Below, piece by piece: positions 1 through 5,914 of a stretch of 6,876 nt of DNA. Each line of letters opens with the position of its first letter. Positions within the stretch are counted from its first letter, which is position 1. Location of the stretch: the NCBI GenBank assembly GCA_964528755.1, contig CAZGWN010000106.1:1-6876 (forward strand). The letters run 5' to 3'. A program made the position numbers and the translations under genes. Source of the stretch: Raineyella sp964528755 (GTDB lineage Bacteria > Actinomycetota > Actinomycetes > Propionibacteriales > Propionibacteriaceae). The notes beneath the pieces are model-generated. The model did not search any database, was not told where the DNA came from, and worked only from the letters and a program-made list of their open reading frames with translations.

Positions 1-101
1 GTGGAGTGGTCAGGCGAGCGAGTTGTTGCCGGTCGAGTGACCCAGGCGGACCGCCGATGCCCGCCCAGGCACCGGCTGAGCCCCCGACCGAGCAGACGGC
101 G
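1..101. other. Intergenic edge region with inverted repeats, possible end of an upstream gene
   Basis: This short stretch lies beyond the stop of the effector-like gene. In plus-strand frame 2 (bases 2-40) twelve codons, mostly ending in G or C, read WSGQASELLPVE and then TGA. This could be the C-terminus of a gene entering from the left, but it is too short to identify. After that come a near-perfect inverted repeat, GGCGGACCGCC (45-55), and a longer-range pair, GCCGGT (28-33) with ACCGGC (71-76). These could form a structured RNA end between two convergent genes. There is no T-tract, so calling it a terminator would be a guess. Confidence 0.25.
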
Positions 102-548
102 TCACACGCTTGGTCGTCCCACCTCCCCGATCGCCTGAATCGCACGCCCCAGTGACGGCGGGACTTGCCGTTGCCAACCATCGACCTTGACGATCTCCTC
201 GGCAATTCGCCGAGAGTCTGATTCCTTGTACTGGCCACTTGAGTCCCGAGCACTTCTGCGGGTCAACCGCTGGAGGCGCTCCTTTGGATTCTTGACGGTC
301 TCCGTATCCCCAGAGGTGCGTCTGGTTCCCTCCTGCCATTTCTCGTGGACCTTGGCCAGAGCTGACGGATAAGCCATCCACCAGGCCTCGATCTCCTGCA
401 CGGGGACGATGCCGCGGACGAAGACAGCCAGTGCCTCGCGGTCGTGGCGACTCTCCCCGAACACCATGACCTCGGCCCGGCGACCTCGCGTCCGCGGATA
501 GCGGGAGGTGCCCCTCTTCCCTGAGACCGGTGTGCTGTCACGCCCCAC
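102..548 (-). CDS. DUF4276/Toprim-like partner of the AAA ATPase, apparently internally shortened
   Basis: This 148-residue protein probably acts with the upstream ATPase; no activity can be shown. The GTG start at 548 is chosen because GGAG sits 6 bases upstream (555-558) and the start lies inside the ATPase coding end, overlapping it by 11 bases, which suggests translational coupling. An ATG at 467 is the alternative and would remove 27 residues. The strand beginning VMVFGESRHDREAL resembles the N-terminal strand and acidic residue of DUF4276/Toprim-like proteins. The later segments EIEAWWMAYP, VKNPKERLQRL and QYKESDSRRIAEEI resemble the family's C-terminal half. Family members I recall run to roughly 200 residues or more, with a central part holding conserved acidic residues. 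Here the N-terminal block joins EIEAWW almost directly, as if some 80 residues were lost in frame. It could be a decayed effector or a minimal variant. The family assignment is from memory of motifs and is moderate. Confidence 0.6.
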   Translation of the reverse strand: MGRDSTPVSGKRGTSRYPRTRGRRAEVMVFGESRHDREALAVFVRGIVPVQEIEAWWMAYPSALAKVHEKWQEGTRRTSGDTETVKNPKERLQRLTRRSARDSSGQYKESDSRRIAEEIVKVDGWQRQVPPSLGRAIQAIGEVGRPSV

Positions 549-1770
549 GCGGGACTCCGTCGAGCACGCCAGCAAACCAAAGCTCTCCTGCGCCCGGTCC
601 GCGAGCGGCATCCACGGCCCTTTGTATCTCCGCGCTGCCGACCGCGGGAATGACCGATTCACCCGTATCCGGGTCCCGGTCGCAGACGATGATCTCCTCT
701 GACGCCAGCCTGTTGACCAATGTCGGCGAGTGGCTGCTGATCAGCAACTGTGTGCGCGCCGAGGCAACCCTCATCCGATCGACAAGCACGTCGAGGGCAT
801 ACGGATGTAGCCCATTGTCCACCTCCTCAATCGCCATGACCGGCGGAGGGTTCACCTGGTGAAGAGCCGTCAACAGTGCCAGCATTCTGACGGTCCCGAA
901 AGAAGCATCAGCCAGATCGTATGGGCGTCTTGCGCCGCGTTCGGCGATCTGAACGACGGAGAAGGTGGAAGGGCCGCCCTGCTGACGAATCTCGATGTCA
1001 ACGAACCCTGGGAGGCAGCCCTTCATCTCCTGTAAGAGTTCGGCGTATCCTTCGAGGTTCTTGTCCCGCAAGTCCTCAATCACCGCCGCAAGGTTGGCGC
1101 CGCTGGCCTGCAATCGATTCGTCGGGACTTCAGGGACGTCGCGAGTGCGAGCAGGACGGATGATGCGATTGACATTCAACTCAAGAACGACAAGCGATTG
1201 GAGAAACTCCGCAAACTTGGCTACTCCTCCCATGTCGTCCTGCTCAGCCTTCACCACCTGCGCGGCAAACAGGCCGGTCGTCTGGGCAGAGCCCAAGGTG
1301 AGCAACGGTTCAGGTCCTGACTCCTCGAGCTCTCGCGCAGTGATCTTGGCGCCACTCACTTTGATTTCTCGGCGTCTTCCCTGGCCCTGCGATCGTTTGA
1401 AGCGGAAGACTTCGGTGCGGGTGACCCGCGCCGTGTCCCGGGGCCGGGAGAACTCGAGTTCGTACTCGTCCGGCGCGCTCCGTGAGGCGTGTTGCGTGGC
1501 CACGCCGCTCACGGCGACCTTGACCGGGTCACCCACCAGTGTGTCCTTGGCGTCTCGGTGCACTGCCCGGAAGCCGCCGAACTCGTCGAGGGCCCGGACA
1601 AGATCGAAGCGAGCCGTTGTGCTGAGAAACCGGATCGCAGACAGAACATTCGACTTCCCAGACCCATTCGGGCCGATGAACGCCGTGAGCGGGCTCAACT
1701 CGATATCGAGAGAGCGCACCGACCGGTAATTTTCCAGGGTCAGGTGCGTGAGCCGCTTCTGGGTCACCAT
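538..1770 (-). CDS. AAA family ATPase (AAA_21, SMC/OLD-like) of a putative defence pair
   Basis: This 410-residue cytosolic ATPase has the ABC/SMC-type head found in OLD-like and other anti-phage ATPases. Walker A is GPNGSGKS (33-40). The signature-like segment is SFGTVRMLALL (290-300), with F where SDG is more usual. Walker B with its catalytic acids is VMAIEEVDNG (311-320), followed by the D-loop region NGLHP, and the H-loop is SSHSP (His347). The middle (about 60-280) is the insertion expected in place of an SMC coiled coil, with no long heptad pattern. The tail GELWFAGVLDGVP resembles the GELWYSGALGGV ending I recall from ATPases encoded beside DUF4276 proteins. No Toprim nuclease is fused, so the partner gene at 102-548 is the likely effector. 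The ATG has no Shine-Dalgarno sequence but has TAGACT six bases upstream, so the message is probably leaderless. The ATPase itself shows no obvious damage. The defence role is inferred from family and context. Confidence 0.85.
   Translation of the reverse strand: MVTQKRLTHLTLENYRSVRSLDIELSPLTAFIGPNGSGKSNVLSAIRFLSTTARFDLVRALDEFGGFRAVHRDAKDTLVGDPVKVAVSGVATQHASRSAPDEYELEFSRPRDTARVTRTEVFRFKRSQGQGRRREIKVSGAKITARELEESGPEPLLTLGSAQTTGLFAAQVVKAEQDDMGGVAKFAEFLQSLVVLELNVNRIIRPARTRDVPEVPTNRLQASGANLAAVIEDLRDKNLEGYAELLQEMKGCLPGFVDIEIRQQGGPSTFSVVQIAERGARRPYDLADASFGTVRMLALLTALHQVNPPPVMAIEEVDNGLHPYALDVLVDRMRVASARTQLLISSHSPTLVNRLASEEIIVCDRDPDTGESVIPAVGSAEIQRAVDAARGPGAGELWFAGVLDGVPRGA
555..558 (-). promoter_or_regulatory. 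Shine-Dalgarno site for the effector-like gene
   Basis: GGAG on the minus strand lies 6 bases before the GTG at 548 and within the last codons of the ATPase gene. It decides between the 548 and 467 starts and fits translation of the second gene by ribosomes already on the ATPase message. Confidence 0.5.
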
Positions 1771-1776
1771 GCGGCG

Positions 1777-1782
1777 AGTCTA
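1777..1782 (-). promoter_or_regulatory. -10 element TAGACT of the ATPase gene, leaderless arrangement
   Basis: On the minus strand TAGACT is followed by six bases (CGCCGC) and then the ATG. A transcription start about 7 bases after the -10 element would fall on the start codon, giving a leaderless message. No convincing -35 hexamer is seen 16-18 bases upstream. The same hexamer at the same spacing precedes the pirin gene. Confidence 0.55.
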
Positions 1783-1831
1783 GCCGGATTCGCTGTAACA
1801 GGCCCGGGCCCTCGTTCCCGAGTCCTTCCCG

Positions 1832-2827
1832 CTACTCCCGCGGCCGCAGCCGGGAGGTCGGCATCGGCGGGGCCGGGAGCGGTCGTGGCGTACCGGCGGG
1901 AAAAGCACCGAAGAGCGCCGGCTTGCCGGCATCTCTCGGGTCGGCCGGCTCGAAACCGAGCTCGGCCTGGTAGCGCCGGCGGAACTCGGCGATCTCGTCG
2001 TGGTCGCGCCCGACGAAGTTCCACCACATGACGATCTGCTCTCCCAGCGGCACGCCACCCAGCAGCACCACCCGCGACCCCTCGGCCGCGGCCCCGATCA
2101 CCAACGTCTGCGACCCCGGCGGCACGTACGCGAGCGATCGGCGCGCGACAGCGGCCGAGTTCACCGTCACGTCGCTGCTCTCGGCCAACACCGCGTACTC
2201 GAAGTCGGCCCGCACCTCCAGCCGCACCGAGGCACCCGGGTCCAGGCGCAGCTCGGCGCCCAGCAGGTCGGGGGTCCGGGTATCGACCGGGGAGACCGAC
2301 CCGAGCAGCTCACCGATGAAAACCCGCGCGGTGACGCCTGGCGCCTCCACCGGCTCGGGCACATAGTGGACAAACCCGTGGTCGCTGAACCGAGTCGCGT
2401 CGGGCAGTGCGTACCACAACTGCACCCCGTGCAACGTACGGGTGTCGGGATCGCTGATCTCCTGATGGGTGATGCCGCTGCCAGCCAGCATCAGGTTGAG
2501 TTCACCGGGCACGACCGTGGCGGCATTGCCCGCCGAGTCGAGGTGCCCGATGCGCCCGTCGAACAGCCACGACACGGTGGCCAACCCGGTATGCGGATGC
2601 CTCGGCACCTCCATGCCGCCGGTCACCGAGACGTCATCGGGCCCGTAATGATCGAGGAAACACCACGCGCCCACCAGCGACCTGCGCCGCTGTGGCAGGG
2701 TCCGGTGGACCGTCATCGCGCGGATTCCCCCCAGCGGCACGGGCCGCGGCTGCAGGACCTCCGTCGCCGTACGGGGCTGGTCGGGCGCCAGCACCTCCAG
2801 GTCGGGGCGGGCGTCGAGGTTGCTCAC
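1832..2827 (-). CDS. Pirin family protein
   Basis: This 331-residue bicupin protein is probably cytosolic and metal-binding. Pirins coordinate one iron or similar metal in the N-terminal cupin. Their bacterial roles vary: quercetinase activity is reported for some, protein-protein regulation for others. The four expected ligands are visible: His77 and His79 in RHPHTGL, then His121 and Glu123 in GITHQEIS. The N-terminal pirin domain spans about 25-145, including FLDHYGP and HPHTGLATVSWLFDG. The C-terminal pirin domain spans about 165-285 and ends with VMWWNFVGRDHDEIAEF, typical of bacterial members. A proline-rich tail follows. The GTG start (MSNLD) has no Shine-Dalgarno sequence but has TAGACT six bases upstream. 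The gene diverges from the TetR gene with 123 bases between them. The ATPase gene starts 61 bases downstream on the same strand but has its own promoter-like element, so a shared operon is not required. Family call is firm; the physiological role is unknown. Confidence 0.93.
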   Translation of the reverse strand: MSNLDARPDLEVLAPDQPRTATEVLQPRPVPLGGIRAMTVHRTLPQRRRSLVGAWCFLDHYGPDDVSVTGGMEVPRHPHTGLATVSWLFDGRIGHLDSAGNAATVVPGELNLMLAGSGITHQEISDPDTRTLHGVQLWYALPDATRFSDHGFVHYVPEPVEAPGVTARVFIGELLGSVSPVDTRTPDLLGAELRLDPGASVRLEVRADFEYAVLAESSDVTVNSAAVARRSLAYVPPGSQTLVIGAAAEGSRVVLLGGVPLGEQIVMWWNFVGRDHDEIAEFRRRYQAELGFEPADPRDAGKPALFGAFPAGTPRPLPAPPMPTSRLRPRE

Positions 2828-2833
2828 GCCCCA

Positions 2834-2839
2834 AGTCTA
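2834..2839 (-). promoter_or_regulatory. -10 element TAGACT of the pirin gene, leaderless arrangement
   Basis: TAGACT on the minus strand is followed by TGGGGC and then the GTG start, which is the same hexamer and six-base gap seen at the ATPase gene. The GGGG next to the start is too close to act as a Shine-Dalgarno site. No clear -35 element is seen. Confidence 0.55.
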
Positions 2840-2906
2840 GGGGCGACCCGGCAAGCGTGAGCACTGTCGCGGCCGACTCAGGCGCCCAGCCACCCCACGT
2901 CGGCTC

Positions 2907-2942
2907 CCTATGCACCATAGGTATTTTCCTCATGGGCATAGG
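2907..2942. promoter_or_regulatory. Tandem inverted repeats, probable operator of the TetR regulator
   Basis: Site 1 (2907-2921) is CCTATG-CAC-CATAGG, a perfect 6-base inverted repeat with a 3-base spacer. Site 2 (2928-2942) has the same 15-base length, begins CCT and ends CATAGG, but its left half is degenerate (CCTCATG). The outer arms of the pair, CCTATGC (2907-2913) and GCATAGG (2936-2942), are also perfect inverted repeats. Site centres are 21 bases apart, about two helical turns, so two dimers could bind the same DNA face. Site 2 overlaps the -10 element of the TetR gene, as expected for autorepression. Control of the divergent pirin promoter about 70 bases away is possible but unproven. 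Confidence 0.6.
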
Positions 2943-2944
2943 CT
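2939..2944 (+). promoter_or_regulatory. -10 element TAGGCT of the TetR-esterase operon, leaderless arrangement
   Basis: TAGGCT is followed by CACGCC and then the GTG at 2951. The six-base gap matches the ATPase and pirin promoters. It shares four bases with the right half of operator site 2, so a bound repressor would block RNA polymerase. No Shine-Dalgarno sequence precedes the GTG. Confidence 0.55.
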
Positions 2945-2950
2945 CACGCC

Positions 2951-3544
2951 GTGACCCGTACGAAACTCTCCACCGCCGACGTCGTCGACGCCGCCGTCGT
3001 GCTGGCCGACGAGGACGGCCTCGACGCCGTCTCCTTGGCGGCGATCGCGCGCCGACTTGGCGTCCAGACCCCGAGCCTGTACTCCCACGTACGCGACCTC
3101 GCCGCCCTGCGCGACGCGATGACCGAACGGGCGCTGGGCGAACTCGGCGCACGGATCTCCCTGGCGATCGCCGGGTGCTCCGGGGGGGAAGCCCTGCACG
3201 GGTTCGCCGACGCGCACCGCGCCTTCGCCCGGGACTGCCCGGGCCGATGGGAGGCGCTGCAGCGACGAGCGGGCGAGGCCGTGGCGGCCTCGCAGGCCGC
3301 ACGCACCGTCGTGGCACTGACCAGCGCGGTGCTGCGCGGATACGCGCTTGCCGAGGAGGAGCATGTGCACGCCATCCGCCTGATTGGCAGCACGATCAAC
3401 GGGTTCATCACCCTCGAAGCCCGCGGAAGCTTCGACCACACCAACCCCGCGCCGGATGCCTCCTGGCAGCGGACCGTCGAAGCTCTCGACACGCTCCTGC
3501 GCCACTGGCCGACCGACACGACCCACCCCGAGGAGACCCGATGA
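2951..3544 (+). CDS. TetR/AcrR family transcriptional regulator (WHG/TetR_C_33-type C-terminus)
   Basis: This 197-residue DNA-binding repressor is the likely local regulator of the following esterase gene. The N-terminal helix-turn-helix spans about 8-54, with the core SLAAIARRLGVQTPSLYSHV (28-47) close to the TetR consensus. The C-terminal ligand-binding part (about 80-186) contains LIGSTINGFITLE (144-156), which corresponds to the LHGF-like helix of the WHG/TetR_C_33 group. This group senses diverse small molecules and the ligand here is unknown. The GTG at 2951 is preferred over in-frame upstream extensions because the HTH then sits at the usual distance from the N-terminus and the TAGGCT element ends just before it. 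The stop overlaps the esterase ATG (ATGA), so the two are coupled. Tandem palindromes over its promoter indicate autorepression. Family call is firm. Confidence 0.93.
   Translation: MTRTKLSTADVVDAAVVLADEDGLDAVSLAAIARRLGVQTPSLYSHVRDLAALRDAMTERALGELGARISLAIAGCSGGEALHGFADAHRAFARDCPGRWEALQRRAGEAVAASQAARTVVALTSAVLRGYALAEEEHVHAIRLIGSTINGFITLEARGSFDHTNPAPDASWQRTVEALDTLLRHWPTDTTHPEETR
3531..3535 (+). promoter_or_regulatory. Shine-Dalgarno site for the SGNH esterase
   Basis: AGGAG lies in the last codons of the TetR gene, five bases before the ATG at 3541. It confirms that start over a much longer upstream-extended reading frame and fits translational coupling. Confidence 0.65.
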
Positions 3545-4692
3545 CGACCACCACCCCCCTGACACCCGACCTGGTGCGGGGCCACGAGTTCCTCGAGCCG
3601 ACTGCCCGCGGGCTGCGCCCGCACCGGCTCCCGGCGTGGGTGACGGACCAGTTCCCCGACCAGCGGCTGATGGCGATGGAGGCCCAGCCCGCCGGCGTAC
3701 GGGTCGCCGTGGTCACCCGGGCGCGCAGCATCGGCCTCCTCACCCACCCCACCCGACTCGCCTACCGAGGTCTGGACAGACCACGCGGCAGCATCGACCT
3801 GGTGGTGGACGGTGAGCTCATCGCGAGCGATCCGCTCACCGGCGGCGACACCCTCGAGACCGACCTCGGGACCGCTCGGACGACTCTCACCGCGGGGGCG
3901 CCGCACCTCAGTCATTTCGCCGGACTCCCGGCGGGTGAGAAGTCCGTGGAGCTGTGGCTGCCGCACAACGAATCGGTGGAACTCCTCGAGCTTCGCGCTG
4001 ATGCCTCCCTCGCCCCGGCACCGCCGACCGGTCACCGCTGGCTGCACTACGGCAGCTCGATCAGCCAGGGATCCAATGCCGCCACACCGGCCCGCACCTG
4101 GCCCGTCCTGGCGGCCCGGGCGTCGGGGGTCGATCTGCGCAATCTCGGCCTGGGCGGCCATGCCCTGGTGGACCCGTTCATGGCGCGGTTCATCCGCGAC
4201 ACGCCGGCCGACCTGATCAGCCTCGGCATCGGGATCAACGTGGTCAACGCCGACGCCATGCGGCTGCGGGCCTTCGTCCCGGCGGTGCACGGCTTCCTCG
4301 ACACCATCCGCGACGGGCACCCCCGCACGCCGCTGGTGGTCGTCTCGCCGATCCGCTGCGACATCCACGAGAACACGCCCGGACCCGGGATGTTCGACCC
4401 GGCCAGTTTCACCACCGGACACGTATGGTTCGCCGCCGCCGGACAGCCGGGCGACACCGAGCAGGGCCGCCTCACCCTCACGGTGATCCGCGAGGCGCTT
4501 GCCTCGATCGTCGCGCAGCGGGGCGACGCCCACCTGCACTACCTCGACGGGAGAGCGCTCTATGGTCCGGCGGACACCGCGGCCCACCCTCTGCCCGACG
4601 CCCTGCACCCCGATACCGCCACCCACGAGCTGATCGGCACCCGCTTCGCTCGCTACGCGTTTGCGGCCGGCGGACCTTTCGCCACGACCTGA
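3541..4692 (+). CDS. SGNH/GDSL-type hydrolase (esterase) with N-terminal beta-sandwich domain
   Basis: This 383-residue serine esterase or acylhydrolase has no signal peptide, so it is probably cytoplasmic. The N-terminal half (about 15-160) is rich in beta strands and matches the accessory jelly-roll domain (GxDLY-like) found before SGNH domains in this architecture. The catalytic half (about 165-378) shows block I YGSSISQG with nucleophile Ser173 (GSSI in place of GDSL), block II NLGLGGHA with oxyanion Gly206, block III GIGINVVN with Asn233, and block V DALHP with Asp353 and His356. All four SGNH blocks are present, so it should be active. The substrate is unknown; related two-domain enzymes act on sugar or small acyl esters. 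It is the second gene of an operon with the TetR regulator, overlapping it by ATGA. A reading frame extends far upstream of 3541, but that extension runs through the TetR gene in another frame. Confidence 0.88.
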   Translation: MTTTTPLTPDLVRGHEFLEPTARGLRPHRLPAWVTDQFPDQRLMAMEAQPAGVRVAVVTRARSIGLLTHPTRLAYRGLDRPRGSIDLVVDGELIASDPLTGGDTLETDLGTARTTLTAGAPHLSHFAGLPAGEKSVELWLPHNESVELLELRADASLAPAPPTGHRWLHYGSSISQGSNAATPARTWPVLAARASGVDLRNLGLGGHALVDPFMARFIRDTPADLISLGIGINVVNADAMRLRAFVPAVHGFLDTIRDGHPRTPLVVVSPIRCDIHENTPGPGMFDPASFTTGHVWFAAAGQPGDTEQGRLTLTVIREALASIVAQRGDAHLHYLDGRALYGPADTAAHPLPDALHPDTATHELIGTRFARYAFAAGGPFATT

Positions 4693-4740
4693 CGCCGTAC
4701 GGGTGGCCCAGAGGTGGGGTCCCCCGGGCCCCGGCTTCAG

Positions 4741-4746
4741 TAGGAT
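4741..4746 (+). promoter_or_regulatory. -10 element TAGGAT upstream of the small ORF and protease
   Basis: TAGGAT lies seven bases before an ATG at 4754, which repeats the geometry of the three other leaderless-type promoters. It places transcription of the protease gene within the 61-base gap after the esterase stop. A GC-rich stretch just upstream (about 4715-4735, GGGGTCCCCCGGGCCCC) could pair weakly and separate the two units. No -35 hexamer is evident. Confidence 0.45.
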
Positions 4747-4753
4747 CACCGGC

Positions 4754-4846
4754 ATGACGCCCCTCGTTGTCCCGGGCCCGGACGAGTCGGACCGACCGTC
4801 CGCCGCCCGGGTGCTGCGCCTCCGCCCGAGCCGGAGCGAGCCCTGA
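4754..4846 (+). CDS. Possible 30-residue leader ORF coupled to the serine protease
   Basis: The ORF starts at an ATG seven bases after TAGGAT and encodes 30 residues, beginning MTPLVVPGPDESDRPS and ending RLRPSRSEP. Its TGA shares its A with the ATG of the protease (TGATG), and the protease's weak GGAG site lies inside it. No Shine-Dalgarno sequence precedes it, so it would be translated as a leaderless message and deliver ribosomes to the protease start. The peptide is rich in proline, arginine and serine, has no membrane segment, and matches no family I know. It could equally be untranslated 5' leader that happens to be open. Support is positional only. Confidence 0.4.
   Translation: MTPLVVPGPDESDRPSAARVLRLRPSRSEP
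4833..4836 (+). promoter_or_regulatory. Weak Shine-Dalgarno site for the serine protease
   Basis: GGAG lies nine bases before the ATG at 4846. It is usable but the spacing is a little long, so coupling to the overlapping small ORF may matter for expression. Confidence 0.4.
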
Positions 4847-5910
4847 TGTCCGACGCTCAGCCCGGCCTCTCCCGACGCACCCGCCTGCGGATCGCCGGTC
4901 TTGCACTCGCGACCGCCCTGGTCGGGGGCGTGATCGGCATCGCCGGCGGTGTGCTCATCAGTGGTGCCCCCGGGGCCTGTGACACCCGCCGGGTGGCGGC
5001 GAACGCGCTGCCGGCCGTGGTGACCATCGCCGTCAACGGCTCCGGCGGGGCCGGTTCGGGCAGCGGCGCCATCATCAGCACCGACGGCCTGATCGTGACC
5101 AACGACCACGTCATCGACGCCGCCGCCCGGTCGGGCACGATCGACGTGTTGCTCACCGACGGGGACCGTGAGCGCGCCACCCTGGTCGGCACCGACCCGC
5201 TGACCGACCTGGCGGTGCTGCGTATCGACCGCACCGACCTGCCGACCCTGACCATCGCCCCCCGCGAGCCGCTCGACGTCGGCCGGCCGGTGGTCGCCCT
5301 CGGCGCGCCCTTGGGGCTGTCCGGGACGGTCACCAGCGGCATCGTCAGCGCGGCCAATCGCAACGTGCCCGTACCGACGGCCGATGGGGGCACCACTGTG
5401 CTGATCGGGGCGATCCAGACCGATGCGGCGATCAATCCGGGCAACTCGGGCGGCCCGCTGGTGGCCTGCAACGGCCGGTTGATCGGCGTCAACACCGCCA
5501 TCTCGACCGTGCCCGGTGAGGACGGCAGCGGGGGTGGCGGCAGCGTGGGCATCGGCTTCGCCGTGCCGGCGTCGACGACGCGACGCATCGTCGACGAGAT
5601 CGTGGCCACCGGCAGGGCGAGCCATCCGTGGCTGGGGGCGGCCATGGTCGACGTACCGCCCCGGGTCGCCGCCGCATTCGGGACCGAGCGGGGACTGTTC
5701 GTCCAGGAAGTGCGCAACGGCGGCCCGGCGGCCGCCGCCGGCCTCCAGGCCGGCGACCTGATCACGTCGATCCAGGGCGGACCCGCGACCGGCATGGCGC
5801 TGAATCTGTTGCTGCTCACCGCGGCCCCCGGTGATGAGGTGACGGTGGACTATCGTCGGGACGGGACCGCATCCTCAGCCGTCATCACCCTGGCCGAACA
5901 GCCCGGATAG
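4846..5910 (+). CDS. Membrane-anchored HtrA/DegP-like serine protease with PDZ domain
   Basis: This 354-residue trypsin-like protease of the HtrA family (S1C type) probably works in envelope protein quality control outside the cytoplasmic membrane. Residues 1-15 are basic. A single hydrophobic segment at about 16-41 follows and anchors the protein or acts as an uncleaved signal. The protease domain spans about 46-250. The catalytic triad is His88 in TNDHVID, Asp121 in DPLTDLAVLRID and Ser201 in GNSGGPL. A glycine/serine-rich loop (65-74) precedes the first strands and another (224-235) lies after the active site. One PDZ domain (about 262-350) begins with HPWLGA and includes GPAAAAGLQAGDLITSIQG. 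The only two cysteines, Cys45 just after the membrane segment and Cys208 seven residues after the catalytic serine, may pair. The cytoplasmic N-terminal part is very short, unlike mycobacterial HtrA with its long one. Family call is firm. Confidence 0.93.
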   Translation: MSDAQPGLSRRTRLRIAGLALATALVGGVIGIAGGVLISGAPGACDTRRVAANALPAVVTIAVNGSGGAGSGSGAIISTDGLIVTNDHVIDAAARSGTIDVLLTDGDRERATLVGTDPLTDLAVLRIDRTDLPTLTIAPREPLDVGRPVVALGAPLGLSGTVTSGIVSAANRNVPVPTADGGTTVLIGAIQTDAAINPGNSGGPLVACNGRLIGVNTAISTVPGEDGSGGGGSVGIGFAVPASTTRRIVDEIVATGRASHPWLGAAMVDVPPRVAAAFGTERGLFVQEVRNGGPAAAAGLQAGDLITSIQGGPATGMALNLLLLTAAPGDEVTVDYRRDGTASSAVITLAEQPG

Positions 5911-5914
5911 ACGT

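Noticed and set aside
549..662. Longer version of the effector-like gene starting at 662
   Set aside because: It would overlap the ATPase end by more than 120 bases and add residues unlike the family. The GTG at 548 has a well-placed GGAG.
995..1729. Plus-strand frame of 244 codons opposite the ATPase
   Set aside because: It is antisense to a gene with intact Walker A, Walker B and H-loop motifs, and its Ser/Arg-rich product has no features.
1801..1810. GGCCCGGGCC palindrome between pirin and ATPase genes as a terminator
   Set aside because: It is a self-complementary GC run with no loop or T-tract and is common by chance at this base composition.
2000..2860. Plus-strand frame of 286 codons across the pirin gene
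   Set aside because: It is complementary to a pirin gene with all four metal ligands. The His/Arg/Gln-rich product has no domain signature.
2692..3540. Upstream extension of the esterase frame giving a 666-residue protein
   Set aside because: The extension runs antisense to the pirin gene and across the TetR gene in another frame. It is low-complexity Arg/Pro/Gly, and the ATG at 3541 has a Shine-Dalgarno site and an ATGA overlap.
2944..5625. Very long open frame (about 890 codons) on the minus strand
   Set aside because: It is antisense to the TetR, esterase and protease genes, each with clear motifs. It is rich in Arg, Gly, Asp and His with no recognisable domain, as expected for a GC-driven shadow frame.
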